A program made the translations under genes and the position numbers. A DNA stretch of 64,000 nucleotides from Hydractinia symbiolongicarpus (Eukaryota; Cnidaria; Hydrozoa; Anthoathecata; Hydractiniidae). Positions 52,926-64,000 of the stretch are shown here, in pieces; within the stretch, counting starts at the first letter, position 1, and each line of letters begins with the position of its first letter. The stretch is taken from contig NC_079877.1 in the NCBI RefSeq assembly GCF_029227915.1, positions 18,804,851-18,868,850 on the forward strand, in the 5' to 3' direction. The notes under the pieces are model-generated. The model saw only the letters and a program-made list of their open reading frames with translations, had not been told where the DNA came from and ran no database searches.

Positions 52926-53914
52926 GTAGCGGAGTGCGCGCCAGCGCACGGAGCGTAGCGGAGCCTATTTCCTCATTATGTAAGCCAAATATAAGGGAAA
53001 AGAAGTACGATGGAGAGTATATAGCATTTCTATGCGATTTCGTCCCTATACATCCGAATTATAAAAATTCAAACAAAAAGTCACAGTAATCCAGCAATTT
53101 AATGTGGTCATTCTTTAGTACAGTTTATAGTAAGCGAGACAACGTGTTTATCAAGGAGCAAAGCGATGGAGTGTTGTTGTTTTTTAAAGATGGTGCCAAG
53201 CGGAAAATGGGGACGAACTGATATTTTCAAGAAAACGAAAGAGGGAAGTATAAATAGCTAGCTAGTATATCACTATTTTTTACATGTAATGAACCTCTTT
53301 TCACCCACACCTAACTAGCAAATAACTACCAACATATGTGGCAAAATAAGCTAGTATAACACCACCAAATTGGCTAGCTAGCAGCATAAACTAGGTGTTA
53401 ACCAGCACAAAACTGTTTTTCTCACTAGCTACTTATCTGACATAAAACTGGCTACTTGGCCGGCATAAAATTAGCTATGTAGCTAGATTTAAATGATCCT
53501 TAAGACATATTTTCTAGTCATACACATACTGCACAATGAGTTAATTATGCTCTGATTAGGAAAGTACCATCAAATATCTACAATTATCCACAAAATATGT
53601 TGGTTCTAACAATTTTAGACAAAAAACTAAGAACCAAAAGTTTAGCCAAATCAGCAAAAGAACATTGGTATAGACATATATTCTTTTTAGCAGAAGAGCC
53701 TGGACTTTTTTTATAAATAAAAGAATAAATGCAACCTCCATAATGTGTTTTTTGCAACCTTGTCCATAGTATTTATTTTGAAAAATATAGTGAAAATGGA
53801 AGGTTATGTAGAGCTATCACTATTTTTCACTTTTAGGTCATTCACACCTCTAAAAAGCTCCCTAACTAAAGCATAAAACATAATTTAGTGGCTCAGATTT
53901 TCTAGGTAAATAAA
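52926..53914. other. Intergenic sequence, no gene seen
   Basis: AT-rich with CTAGCTA-type short repeats at 53,255-53,480. No domain or RNA recognised. Confidence 0.45.
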
Positions 53915-54393
53915 GAGGGTGCCGATAAGCCGCAAACGCCCGCATATATTTGGGCGAGTTCGGGCGACTTTTCGAATTAAATTGACGGTTGTCGGCCGAA
54001 ACCGCCCGCACTTTCCCGAACACGCCCGAACTCGCCCGGAACATTCCCGAAATGCAACACCTTGTAACATAAACATGGCGGACGACAGTTAAAAGAATGC
54101 GTTTGAAGAGAAAGGAGTTAATAAAGTTTATATATAAGTTATTTATCAAGTAAATCTTATCACAAATCATAAAAAACGGTTCTTTTAAGAACTTCGCTAT
54201 CACATAGTTCATTTTAATTTTTATACTTTTTTAAATAATTCTTCGAGAGTCATTTGTGGTGAATCTTTTTTTTTCGGGCATTGTTCGGGACTATGCGGGT
54301 TTTTTCGGGCAAATACCTGACCTTTTTCAAAAAGCCGAACTCGCCCGAAAACGCCCGCACTTTTTACGGCGTATGCGGCTTATCGGCACCCTC
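53915..54393. mobile_element. 479-bp MITE with near-perfect terminal inverted repeats
   Basis: The left end GAGGGTGCCGATAAGCCGCA and the right end TGCGGCTTATCGGCACCCTC are exact inverses over 20 bp, and about 25 bp with one mismatch. Both subterminal regions are unusually GC-rich and carry repeated CGCCCGAA/TTCGGGCG motifs, some in tandem. No real ORF. No clear target duplication next to the ends. Confidence 0.88.
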
Positions 54394-54493
54394 GTGCTAA
54401 ATATACCAAACTAGGTGCCATATTTTTTAGTCAAAAGACTGTGAGCATATATAAGATGCACATGTAAAGTTTTTCATATATATATATAATCAT

Positions 54494-54562
54494 GCCCTGT
54501 TGGTCTAATGGCTATGACACTCATGCAAATGAGAGATCCAGGTTCAAATCCTGGACAGGGCT
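54494..54562 (+). tRNA. tRNA-like gene with a shortened anticodon loop (probable pseudogene or SINE-type head)
   Basis: A perfect 7-bp acceptor stem (GCCCTGT/ACAGGGC), a box A/D-arm (TTGGTCTAATGGCTATGAC) resembling tRNA-Glu, and a perfect T arm (CCAGG-TTCAAAT-CCTGG). The anticodon arm is CTCAT-GCAA-ATGAG: a 5-bp stem with only 4 loop bases instead of 7, so no anticodon can be read. Total 68 nt without CCA. Either a tRNA pseudogene or a tRNA-like element. Confidence 0.6.
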
Positions 54563-54942
54563 AGGAAAAACATAATTATCTTGCACTTACAACAACCAGG
54601 TAAATGTTTCGCCTTTTTCGTGGACTTCTCTAATTATTTCTATATCTTGACTTTTTAATGCTGTTGTCATTGGAACCAAGTTAACTTTTAATCTCAGATT
54701 TATTAAAAATTGATAGTTTTTTTGGCGTTATGACCGATTGTTTAAATATTTGTATTGGCACATAATTCTGCTAACATGATTCACTGTATATATATTGACC
54801 GGATATAAATTTGAGAGCTTTGTTTGAGCTACTGAATTTGAAATATTTGCATCTCAATATTTTCTATACTCCTGGATTAATATGATACATATCTTAGATA
54901 TATCGAGTATACGAATCTTTGAGTTGTAGGGGGATTCTCTAT

Positions 54943-55185
54943 TAAGGTGCCTGCCCCTGCCTTGCCGTTCCCTTGCCTTGCCTAACCCTGCCTTGCTTAT
55001 TCCTCTTCCTGTTTCCTTGCCTGCCTTTGCCTACCCTTCCTATGCCTTTTCTGGTGCCTGGCTTCTATGCCCTTGCCTGTGCCTCTATGCCTTGCCTACC
55101 CCTGCTTTGCTGATTCCTCTTCCTGTTTCCTTGCCTGCCTTTGCTGTGCCCTTTCCTTGCCGTGCTTTGCCTTGGCAACCTCTCC
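54943..55185. repeat. C/T-rich degenerate TTGCCT satellite
   Basis: Runs of CCTTGCC/CCTGCC. The 29-bp block ATTCCTCTTCCTGTTTCCTT GCCTGCCTT occurs twice (about 55,000 and 55,107). The apparent ORF across it (54978-55235) is a product of the repeat. Confidence 0.8.
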
Positions 55186-55536
55186 GCAACACTTTCTATA
55201 TTGATTTGTTTCAAGTTGCTGAATTCAATTCGTAAATTTAAAATTTCAGAAGTATTTTCAGAAAAATGCAACTAATCAGACTCTCCGAAAAGAAATTCAA
55301 ATTTGAGAATTCGAATTATTCAAATGGTCAAATCGATCGACAGAAGAAATCCTACTTTTGCAACCAGTTTTCTATAGGCTATGGTTTAACCGGAATCCAA
55401 CCTCTTCGCAGGATATTCCCGCATCGTGTGCACTAAGTGTTTAAGTTGTTTAGCAGACAACTTGGTATATGCGCTGAAACGGTTAGGAAGTAGTCTTAGA
55501 GGAAAATAACCAGGGGAGCGAAGATCGAAATTAATT

Positions 55537-58500
55537 ATGTCTACTGGAGATAAAAAATTAAAAAATGCGTCTAAGAAACAAGATTGCACAGATCATCAGC
55601 ACATGAACAGTGTTGTGATAGTCAAGGAGGATAGTACCAACGAACCTCAAAAGAATCTTCGAAAACCTTTGAAGGTAAGCAATCACTATTTACTAAGTGT
55701 TGTGAATGTTTTGTTTTTATTTGCAATGCCATGTTTTAAGGAACTTACTACTGGTGTGCAACCTATTGATTATGAAGAAGAACTTATTAACAAAAGAAAT
55801 GATATTAAACGAGATGCTTCAAACAGCTTGTTATTGTTTCCGCAAGATAATATAATGGTAAGCAAATAAAAATTATAGCTAAATACATACCTGCACAGGG
55901 GTGGATACAGGATTTTTTCTCCTTAAGCGAAATATTGAGCAGAGCAAAACATACGCATATCTTTTGCGAAGCGAAACATGCGCGTGTACTGCTACAGCTG
56001 GGGATGTCAGTCAGGGAAATCATGAGATTGAGGGATCCCTCAATTGAGGCATCCAAATTTTCCGAATTTAAGATCCCTCAATTAAGGGGTCCCTCAGTTG
56101 CACGATACGCGAGCACCAATTGTTTCTGGCAAGCTAGGCAACAAACTTGGTATACTAATCTACATTCTTTAATTATGTGCCAACGAGGTTTATCGTAAAT
56201 GTCAAACGTGATGTAAACACATGAAGGCTATGTTTCAAAGGAGCATTACATGTTTCAGTAATGTGTGAAAGCAAAAATAATTTTTTGCACTGGTTTTGAG
56301 GCAGGAGTGTAACTATCTAGATTTTTTTTTTTAAAATAACTGACAAATGGTAGCTGTAAAGACAGAGATCAAGCCGGGAAATTTATGCATTTGTGCAGCT
56401 GTTTACTTCATGAATCTTGGTCAGATGGTCAGTTATTTACAGTGAAACACGTAGTAACGTCGAAGGCGTACAGCAAATCTGTCATAAAAGAAATGAAAGA
56501 AAAAAATATTTTCCCGAAATTTGAAATTAACCTATGTACAGCATGTTATAATCATTTTAGGAGGTTGGTTTACCTTTCTTTAAAAAATCCTTTTTTGCAT
56601 TGCCCTTTACACACTAGTGGTTTAGATGTTTATCAGATAAAAAAAAATCCCGTGCAATGTTTACATTTAGACGTGATACCACTCTAGATGAAGACGGAAA
56701 CTCTCTATCAGATTGTTGTGTTGAATCTTTGTCAACTTCAACTATGGAAGAATCCATGCCAGAAGTAGTTGAAGCCTCATCTTTCCGTAATAACGATCCT
56801 GTAGATGGCTTTTGTGACAGGTGAGCAATCATTTTCTTTCAAAAAGTGGCATGCTTACAATATCAACAATTGAACTATTTGAAGAACTGTTCAATTATAG
56901 GGTGAACAACGATCTTTCTGATTTGATCAATCATTTAAAGACAATGAATGAGGAACATTTAAGTCATGTAAATAGCAGTAAACTGGAAGAATTGTTGGAG
57001 GTTTTAGGTTCAAAGTTTGTAAGAAAGAACGTTGCCAAAGATATTAAAGAAATTAGATTTAAGTACAAAGATCCCAGTTACTTGATGAACTTAGGTTCAC
57101 AGTCTTTTCTACTGGAACGGGACGAATTTATCTCATCTTTCATTTGTTCAATTGCTAGTATCAAAATAGAAGATCAGACAAACAAAACCTTTTTGTATTG
57201 CTTAGCTGTGACTGTGGAAATGATATACTTTCTGCAGAATCAAAATGTAATATTGCCACACTGTTTTATGATGAACTTGGTACAAGCTTTCGTCTCTGGG
57301 TCTAAAATTGTCTCAGTGGTAAATGGTAAAGCAGCTCCCGGTGCCAGTTACACTACATAAAAGGGATGGATTGCAGCTAGAGGAGCCAAAAAAATTGAAA
57401 CTCCTTCCAAAGTAGATTTGATCACATATTTTGATAGTATGGGGAAATACATTGTGAAAGACTACAGAGTGTTATCATCCGAGCGCAAAACTGCAAACGT
57501 GATAACAGCCATGCTAAATTTTATTTTGAAAGATACTTTTTTACAAAATAAGGAAAGTTTAATGTCTGGCAAACTACGAGCTGTATACAGCACTTCTGAA
57601 CTGCAATCACGCATGAAAGCCATCATTGATAAAGCCAACGTAACATTCAGAACTTTGAGAGTAAGGTTCATTGAGAAAATTTTGAAAAAAGTTTCTTCCG
57701 AGAATGACGATGTTGAAAAGAAAGTTTTATGACTATCAGCTGCCAGAAGAAAATGTACCAACTCCCTATGCGGAAAAGAGTCTAGTCAATGAAGAGGAAA
57801 TGTGATGTATGTTCCTCCAAAGTTATCAAGGAAGTGAAAGAAAATGTTCGATTTACTACTTAAGGTTTACCAGTAACATAAAGAAAGCAGACATTAGATG
57901 AGAATGTTACTACTAACAAAGTAAGGTTACAGATGGGGAAACCAGTGAGTTTGCTTTAAATGAGCTCAAACAGCAACTTATTGACACTGATAGGCGTTGG
58001 GTTATCCTTGGAAGTGACGGACCTCCTCATTGTTACACAAATCGCCTTATAGATAGCAACAAAGATGATTACCATTGGCTAACCACTGTCCCAGGACTTG
58101 ATCATTTGCACATGAACCAGATGAAGTGCGTGTTTAAAATTCTTGATCAAATACTGCTAGATGCATTGGGGAAAGATGTTCTAGGATTTAAGACACCAAA
58201 AGCTTACAATTATTTTCAAAGTTCCAAGGACAATTATTTTCAAAGTTCCAAGGACACCCATAAATCTTACCAAGCCTTGCTCATATTATTGGAGGGAACA
58301 GCGAGTTAGATGTGTCGCTTGTTCCTAACAGATTCAGCTAGCAAAGAGCCTAAAAATGCTCAAGGGTTTTTGAATTGGGCCAGTAATATAAGTAACGAAA
58401 CTTTTGCATTCGTGTATCAAATGATCTTCAACTTCGTCTTAGCTGTTTACGTCCAAAAAATTGGAGTTGCATAAATAATTGGAACGTTATTGATGCTGGT

Positions 58501-59121
58501 CGGATGAAATTCCTGCCTCTCTTTTATGCTTTCAACCACCCGATTTATCAAGAGGTGGAATACCATGATTTGTCGCATAGAGCAATGTATCCAGATTGCA
58601 TCACAGATTTGCTGAAGACCCAAAGCTGCTATAATACGTCAGATCTGGACATGAATCACCAACGTGGAGACTTTTGTCTCAAAAATAAAATTAAAAGGCA
58701 CAAGGCAGTTGCACCTAAAGAAAGGATATCTCATGAAATGTGGCATACAATTTCTTGTGGATTAGATCAAGTTGAGTTGCTACACAACAGAGCAGCGGAG
58801 ATGCTGGAAATCTTAGAAGAAAACAGTTACAGAGATGTAGATCTCTATAATGAAATCATAGCTTGGCATGCTGTGCTTCCTTTGTCAAACATGTTGGAGG
58901 AAAAAGAACCAGAATTGATAAGAAACATTTATGGTGAACCTTTGTCACTGGATCTTGACGACATATCATTGATTGACACCGCTAAAATGAATAGATTTTG
59001 GGAACTAGTTGCTGATGGCCATCCTATTAACACAGTATCAACTCAGTACCCCAAAATTAAAGTATTAGACGTGATTAAAGATGATGAGGACTCAGCTGAA
59101 GACAATGACAATTATTTATAA
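55537..59121 (+). pseudogene. Broken multi-exon transposase-like gene, unnamed family
   Basis: Exon-like pieces in agreeing phases: 55537-55674, 55741-55857, about 56357-56562, 56671-56820, 56855-57357; then stops and frameshifts to 59121. Piece 3 holds a zinc-finger-like set (CKDRDQ, MHLCSCLL, LCTACYNHF). Later blocks are VVNGKAAPGASYTT, an in-frame TAA (57358), KGWIAARGAKK, SKVDLITYFDSMGKYIVKDY, then LGSDGPPHCYTNRLID with VPGLDHLHMNQMK, and GRMKFLPLFYAFNHPIYQE. GSDGPP...H could be an RNase-H-like site, comparable to GDQLT...H in the DUF6589-like protein. Related to proteins expanded in cnidarian genomes. At least three lesions: 57358 TAA, about 57,730-57,960 frame loss, 58,307 TAG. Confidence 0.6.
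58206..58253 (+). repeat. 24-bp tandem duplication within the broken gene
   Basis: AATTATTTTCAAAGTTCCAA GGAC is present twice in a row, giving a repeated NYFQSSKD in the reading frame. The two copies are identical, so the duplication is recent relative to the decay of the gene. Confidence 0.85.
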
Positions 59122-59488
59122 CAGATCCTTTATTTTTAAATAACATAAATAGAATAAAACTATTAATAAAATAAAAAAAAAGTTTAAAAGTTTTTTACAG
59201 TGTTTTTTAATACGACATCACCCTTTATATGCAAGTACTGCTACTACCCCTTACAATGGAACATTCGCACAAAAGCGTAGATAGTTGAAAACTTTATTGT
59301 TTCAACTGCCAGAAATTCAGAATGACCTGGCAGTTGTGAATGTTTAAGAGGAGGGTCCTGCTCTATAACTGAAGCCATAATGAATGGAAAGTAGTCAAGA
59401 AGTGCTCTTGCCTAGTTTACCAGATTGAACGGAACCGGATGGAAGCTTATAGGTGTATGACTGTATATTAAACAGGAAGAAATGTTAA

Positions 59489-61238
59489 AGGGGCACTCCA
59501 GTGAAAAAAAAAATATCTAAAAAAAATGTTATTTTGATAATATACATACATAATACAAATACATACAAATAAATATGTCAAAATAAACTTTTTACAATTG
59601 TTAAAAATCATTATTTATACCTTAATCGGGTCTATAAACATCTTCAATTTTAAATAAATTTACAAGGTCACGTAAAGTCGAGAGGACTAAATAAGCTACG
59701 TCTCATCGTGCAGAAAGTCCGTAAGCTCCAGCAGTACACCTTCTAAAAGTTTCTTTACTTACTGTTTACATTGTTCGTTGATAAGACGTCTTGTAATAAT
59801 GACGAAGATTATAACTTAGAAAACTTAGAATCAGATAATTCTCTTCATGAGAAAGACTTACAAAGCTACAGCCATAATACAACTTCGAACCTCTTGTGTC
59901 TAACAAGGGAGAAATTTATAATAATGCAAAGTGACGAGGTGTCTGTTACTGACTCAAAGCAACGTTCTTGGCAAAACATTTTCTTTTTTAAAAAATAAAA
60001 AATATATTTAATCGCTTTTTTTTTACATTCTTTTTGTCAAAAAACTTTATCATTTGCTTTAGTAAAAAATCTTTCTTACTTTACAAACCAATTTATTTTT
60101 ATTTTACAGCTTAGCAATATATTTCCTCCGCACATGCTTTTTTGTGCACAAAAACAAACAAATTTTTTGTAACGTTGAAATTTTCTCCGTGATGGATGCG
60201 TGATCGAAAGATCGAATAATGTTCTTGTCGTGATAAGCTGGTAAAACAAGGGTATGAATATTGTATAAATAAAAATCATTCTTATGATCATGATAGGTCA
60301 TAAATGCGTTGCAGAAGCTACTGATTTATAAGTGGTTGTTTTGACAAAGCTGTTTTTAGAAACTGCATTATCAGCATAACATGCAGCCTTAAACAGTAAC
60401 AAAGATTGAAGAAAATGGACACATTTACCTGCTGGCAGGTCCTTCCATCAAAGAAGCTTCTTTTTTGAAAAACAAAGAATAGAAACTTGAGCGCTACGAA
60501 AGATACATGTGTAGCTAACTAGATAACTTTTTTGTGGGTGTTTGTATTGGAAATTGGTATAATGTTTTCTATTTAATTTAATATAAAAATGTACAAAACG
60601 TTATTTGGTTGTGTTCTGTGGATACAAGTACAAATAATGAAATAAGAAGAAATGAGAAACTTTGATCGCGTTCACTAGCTAAAATAGCATTTTTACGAAG
60701 TGGTAATATTTTAATATGGAAATTTATTTCCTGGAGATCTCATTTAAAAGAACTATCTGTGAAGTGCGACAAACAAATAAAAAAAAACTTTGATCGCTTG
60801 GTAGGTCACCTGCATGACGTATTTTGTTTAGCCATTTTTGTCTGAGTTCTTTTTTTTAACCGACGGGATTCTGTGAAAACTGACTTTTACACTTCTCTGA
60901 TCAATTGATACGCAGAGCAACTAACCATTTTTTTAAGATTTAAACGTAAATCACATACAAGAAGCGATTTAGATGTAAGCTATAGGTCTTAACATGAACG
61001 TTCTCTGCGCTCACTTAAATTTTCTGCATGATGTGATGTCATTATTTATAAACGGGTCCAGTCCTTAATGAAATCGCGCCTGTCTGTTTTTTTATGAGGA
61101 AAAAATTGAATATGCGAAGGCTAGTATAACAATTTTAAATAAGGAAAACAAGTGAAGTAAGTTTTTTTTGATTTCTTCTGATTTTCTGAGTACGTATAAA
61201 ACAAAAAAGAAAAAAGTGATTTTTACTGGAGTTCCCCT
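59489..61238. mobile_element. 1.75-kb TTAA-flanked DNA transposon, probably non-autonomous
   Basis: TTAA at 59485-59488 and 61239-61242 flanks the inverted ends AGGGGCACTCCAGTGAAAA and (inverted) AGGGGAACTCCAGTAAAAA. A TTAA target and G-rich ends suggest a Kolobok- or piggyBac-type element. The interior holds only a short acidic frame (59771-59998) and no transposase core that I can recognise. Confidence 0.8.
59771..59998 (+). other. Short acidic ORF inside the TTAA element
   Basis: 75 codons, N/D/E/S-rich (NNDEDYNLENLESDNSLHEK). Could be a leftover exon of a transposase or of a captured gene; not recognised. Confidence 0.25.
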
Positions 61239-61242
61239 TTAA

Positions 61243-62320
61243 GTCGGTACCCTAACACTTGGCAAAATCATTCAGACTCAGCAAAGCACTCAGAAGGAGA
61301 GATAACAACAATTTCTAGGTAGTTCTTTTAACTAAGTCAGGAGTTAATGAATTAGCTAGGATGGTCAAGTTGGCTATGAACACACTCACAGGGCTATTCA
61401 GTGATCCTGTCATGTAAAGAAATGGAAGTGTCCGACCATGAAGGAAATGTGGTGGACATTGTCTGACCAAAACTGTCTGAAAACATTATTTAGAGGGCTG
61501 AGAATATACCTAGGCACACAATAATGTAATGTAAAAAATATCCAAATGGAAGTAACGTGTCAGACGAAATGACAGGTCAAAATTGTGATTTTTGTCAGAC
61601 AATTTTGCGTCGGGGTAGGTAAACAATGTCTGATGTCTGACTCCTATTTGGAGGCCTGTACTTGTAAAAATCCTGAAACACCAAAAATCAATTGGCATTT
61701 GTATGAATTATAAAAATTGTACATAATATCTTATATACTTTAGTTTTATAAGCAAGGAAGGGAGTTGAGAACTGAATATTCAACAGTTCCACCTCAAGCT
61801 TTCAAAGATGCAAATAACTTGTTTGTCAAAGAGGTATATACTTTTATACTTATATAAATTTTAAAAATTTGTTTTTTCTGTGTGGGTAACAGGTATAGTA
61901 ATATTTTTTTCTTTTGAATTTGGTAGACGTAATGTCCAGTGAATTCTCTATAAGGTTGCCACTCTGGAAACCAGATATATATCTTAGACAGGAAATTATT
62001 TTTACAAAATTGGAAACACAAAGTAGCATTTTCAGGATTTTGTAGGAAGATTTTATTTATAGTACATTTGTAGCAAAAAGGAAACATTAAGCAATGATGG
62101 AGAAAAGCTACCTTGGAATAGTTATTATCAGAGGTTTCATAACACTAAGTTTGATGAAGTTGAGGATAATTTGTGTAATGATTATACAGTAGAGGGGGCA
62201 GCTATGCAAATCAAGACGAAATGGGTAGTGGAGGAAACTGAAGATTGACAAGAGTGTATACTTGAGTCAGCTTATCACAAGTCTTGCCAATCAGATTTTT
62301 TTGACTGAGTAATGGTGAAG
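61243..62320. other. Intergenic sequence, no gene seen
   Basis: AT-rich; short frames without domain signals. Confidence 0.4.
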
Positions 62321-62324
62321 GGTA

Positions 62325-62830
62325 ATGGTGATGTCCTAGAAAAAGGTAGCTATAAAGGGTTAGATTTGGTTTGGCAAGTACCAAAGCTATAAAAGAGTAA
62401 TTTCTAAATTAATTAGAGAAAGCATTGATACAAAAAAGATGCAATTTTTTTGGCACTGCAGATGCATTATTTTCACTTCAACATCTTCAGTAAAGGAGGA
62501 AAAAAAAATTATTTTGCATTTGTGGATTTGAAGAAGCTCTTGACGGAGTGCCACATATAGACTTATTCGGTGGGCTATGATAAGATTAGGTGAGAGTGGC
62601 TAGTAAAGTCTATGTACATTCATTCAGTGAGGAATCTATTGTAAATAACAGGCTGTCCATGAGAGTTGAGTTTTTGTAAGCGAATGAGTAGATTCTCATA
62701 GCTGTGTTGATAGAAGAATGTGAAAAATTTAAGAAGTTGAGAAAAGGGCTAGAAATGAAAGGGTAAAGAGTGAATGCAGCAACATTTATATGTTGGGCAG
62801 TGAAGGGTGTGCCAAGAAAACTTTTACTTT
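62325..62830 (+). pseudogene. Decayed LINE reverse transcriptase fragment
   Basis: The translated frames show DVLEKGSYKGL, then TADALFSLQHLQ, FAFVDLKKLL and WAMIRLGE. These match in order the palm region of a LINE group whose RT reads (R)G-Y-RGLKL ... TTDAIF ... FAFVDLEKAFDRVP ... WAMRKLG. Many stops and frameshifts; no catalytic YxDD remains. Confidence 0.65.
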
Positions 62831-63904
62831 CAGGATGTGGTTTATTTTGCTTGAAAAAAAGTTCAGAGAGTTAATTCCTTTGTTTACTAGAAATCTTGTC
62901 AATTGAGAATAAATTTGACGTTGTATGGAGCCTGTATACAAAGTGTTATTAGAATAAGAACGATTGAGTTTACCACAAAGAACAATTCTTGCATACAATA
63001 AACTGACAATATAAAATATACTATGCATTACCCTACTATCAAAATATCACTTCAATATTGATGTCATACTGGAAAAATGTAGTGCTTATTAAGCACCTCC
63101 CTGCTCTTTTTATCTCCAAGTCCTTTTGGCATAAAATTTTTCACAGTCACTCATCATTTCGTCATCATTGTCATTTGACATGAAAATGGAGATGTCAGTA
63201 TATATTCTGTTTTCTTTGTGTTCACACTTTTTATTATGTTAATACTAGGAAACATGACATATAAGGCCTAAAACAAAATCAATTTGACATTTTAGCTCTA
63301 TTTGGAGGCTTTTTCTGACTGTATGAAGTTCACAGCATTGACTGTCATAAAGTTTTCAATTTAATACTTAAATATTAAAGAACATAGGTGGGACTTATAT
63401 GTAGAAGAAATGACAACAGGTGCCAGGGTCATACACCAAAATAATGCAATTTCTGAACACTGTCATACACCAGTAAAGTGTTTTTAATTTACCTCTATTT
63501 TATAAAATCAAACATGGGTGATTCTTTTCGCTATTGGTGATGTCCTCTGATGTGGTTATCCACCCTCCTCCCATTATTTTAAAATGTCTCAAAACATATG
63601 ACCCTCCTTCCCTACTCTTTAGGGACTTTTTAAGCTAATAAAAACACAGTTCCTTGCAGCACAACATTTTGCTGCATGACTTTTGCATTTTTTTTGTTGA
63701 CAATAAATTAAAAGTATACTTTGTTTTATTTTTGTATACAATAAAAAGAAACAGGTGATTCCAGAATAATAATGAAAAATGCTCATTTCAGCACAGAGCA
63801 ACGCAAAATGCTGCAGTAAGTGTGGATTCTATTCAAACTTGCTGCAGAGTCATGCAGCAAACTGGAAGTCATTTTACATCATTTAGCCTCTAACTTTTGT
63901 ATAA

Positions 63905-63908
<4 letters not shown>
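62831..63908. other. Intergenic sequence, no gene seen
   Basis: No domain, RNA or repeat structure recognised. A pair of short GCAGCAAAA/TTTTGCTGC stretches at 63,655-63,855 may be an unidentified foldback (GCAGCACAACATTTTGCTGC). Confidence 0.35.

Positions 63909-64000
<92 letters not shown>
63909..64000. repeat. (TA)n microsatellite reaching the window edge
   Basis: About 90 bp of uninterrupted TA dinucleotides to the end of the window; the true length is unknown. Confidence 0.97.

Noticed and set aside
54978-55235. 85-codon proline/leucine-rich ORF
   Set aside because: It is produced by translating the C/T-rich TTGCCT repeat and has no protein-like composition.

Overview
This is eukaryotic, AT-rich, intron-containing, transposon-laden DNA from an animal. 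The retroelement and transposon protein types look like those I associate with cnidarians, and a hydrozoan is my best guess. That assignment is inference: no marker gene in the window fixes the species.

Layout. 1-4,900: two satellite-like tandem arrays, several unrecognised short ORFs and a decayed protein-primed-type family B DNA polymerase (Polinton/Maverick-like) remnant. 4,900-7,960: no gene seen. 7,962-24,515 (+): one intact 20-exon gene for a Dscam-like cell-surface receptor. It has a signal peptide, 9 Ig domains, 4 FN3, Ig10, 1 FN3, a membrane segment and a 420-residue tail ending in a PDZ-type motif. I assembled the exons by splice sites and phase; the joined CDS is 5,898 nt (1,965 aa) with no internal stop. 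Its introns hold a 28-copy 35-bp minisatellite, a Penelope-like fragment and a decayed DNA transposon. 24,516-32,617: intergenic DNA with remnants of a SINE, a Harbinger transposase, LINEs, a gag-like ORF and a perfect 51-nt hairpin.

32,618-48,920 is the most unusual block. Two inverted arms of about 2.93 kb, nearly identical, each carry the same intact five-exon DDE-integrase-like gene. They flank an 8.8-kb element (37,152-45,983) with about 75-bp terminal inverted repeats. That element encodes a RecQ-like helicase (+) converging on a ZAD-type zinc finger/DUF6589-like protein (-). A Penelope-like retroelement with direct-repeat pseudo-LTRs and hammerhead-ribozyme cores is inserted in it, and a 1.6-kb TIR element sits between the left arm and its left end. 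A decayed 1.95-kb relative lies in Dscam intron 7, with the same gene order, related ends and an exact 10-bp target duplication. A paralogous empty site at 25.5 kb confirms that insertion.

48,921-64,000: a LINE cut off exactly at the arm border, a second SINE of the family, a 479-bp MITE, a tRNA-like sequence with a shortened anticodon loop, a C/T-rich satellite, a broken multi-exon transposase-like gene (55,537-59,121), a 1.75-kb TTAA-flanked element, a decayed RT fragment and a terminal (TA)n tract.

Only the Dscam-like gene looks like a host gene. The two DDE-integrase genes, the helicase and the Penelope ORF are intact mobile-element genes; nearly everything else is decayed mobile DNA.
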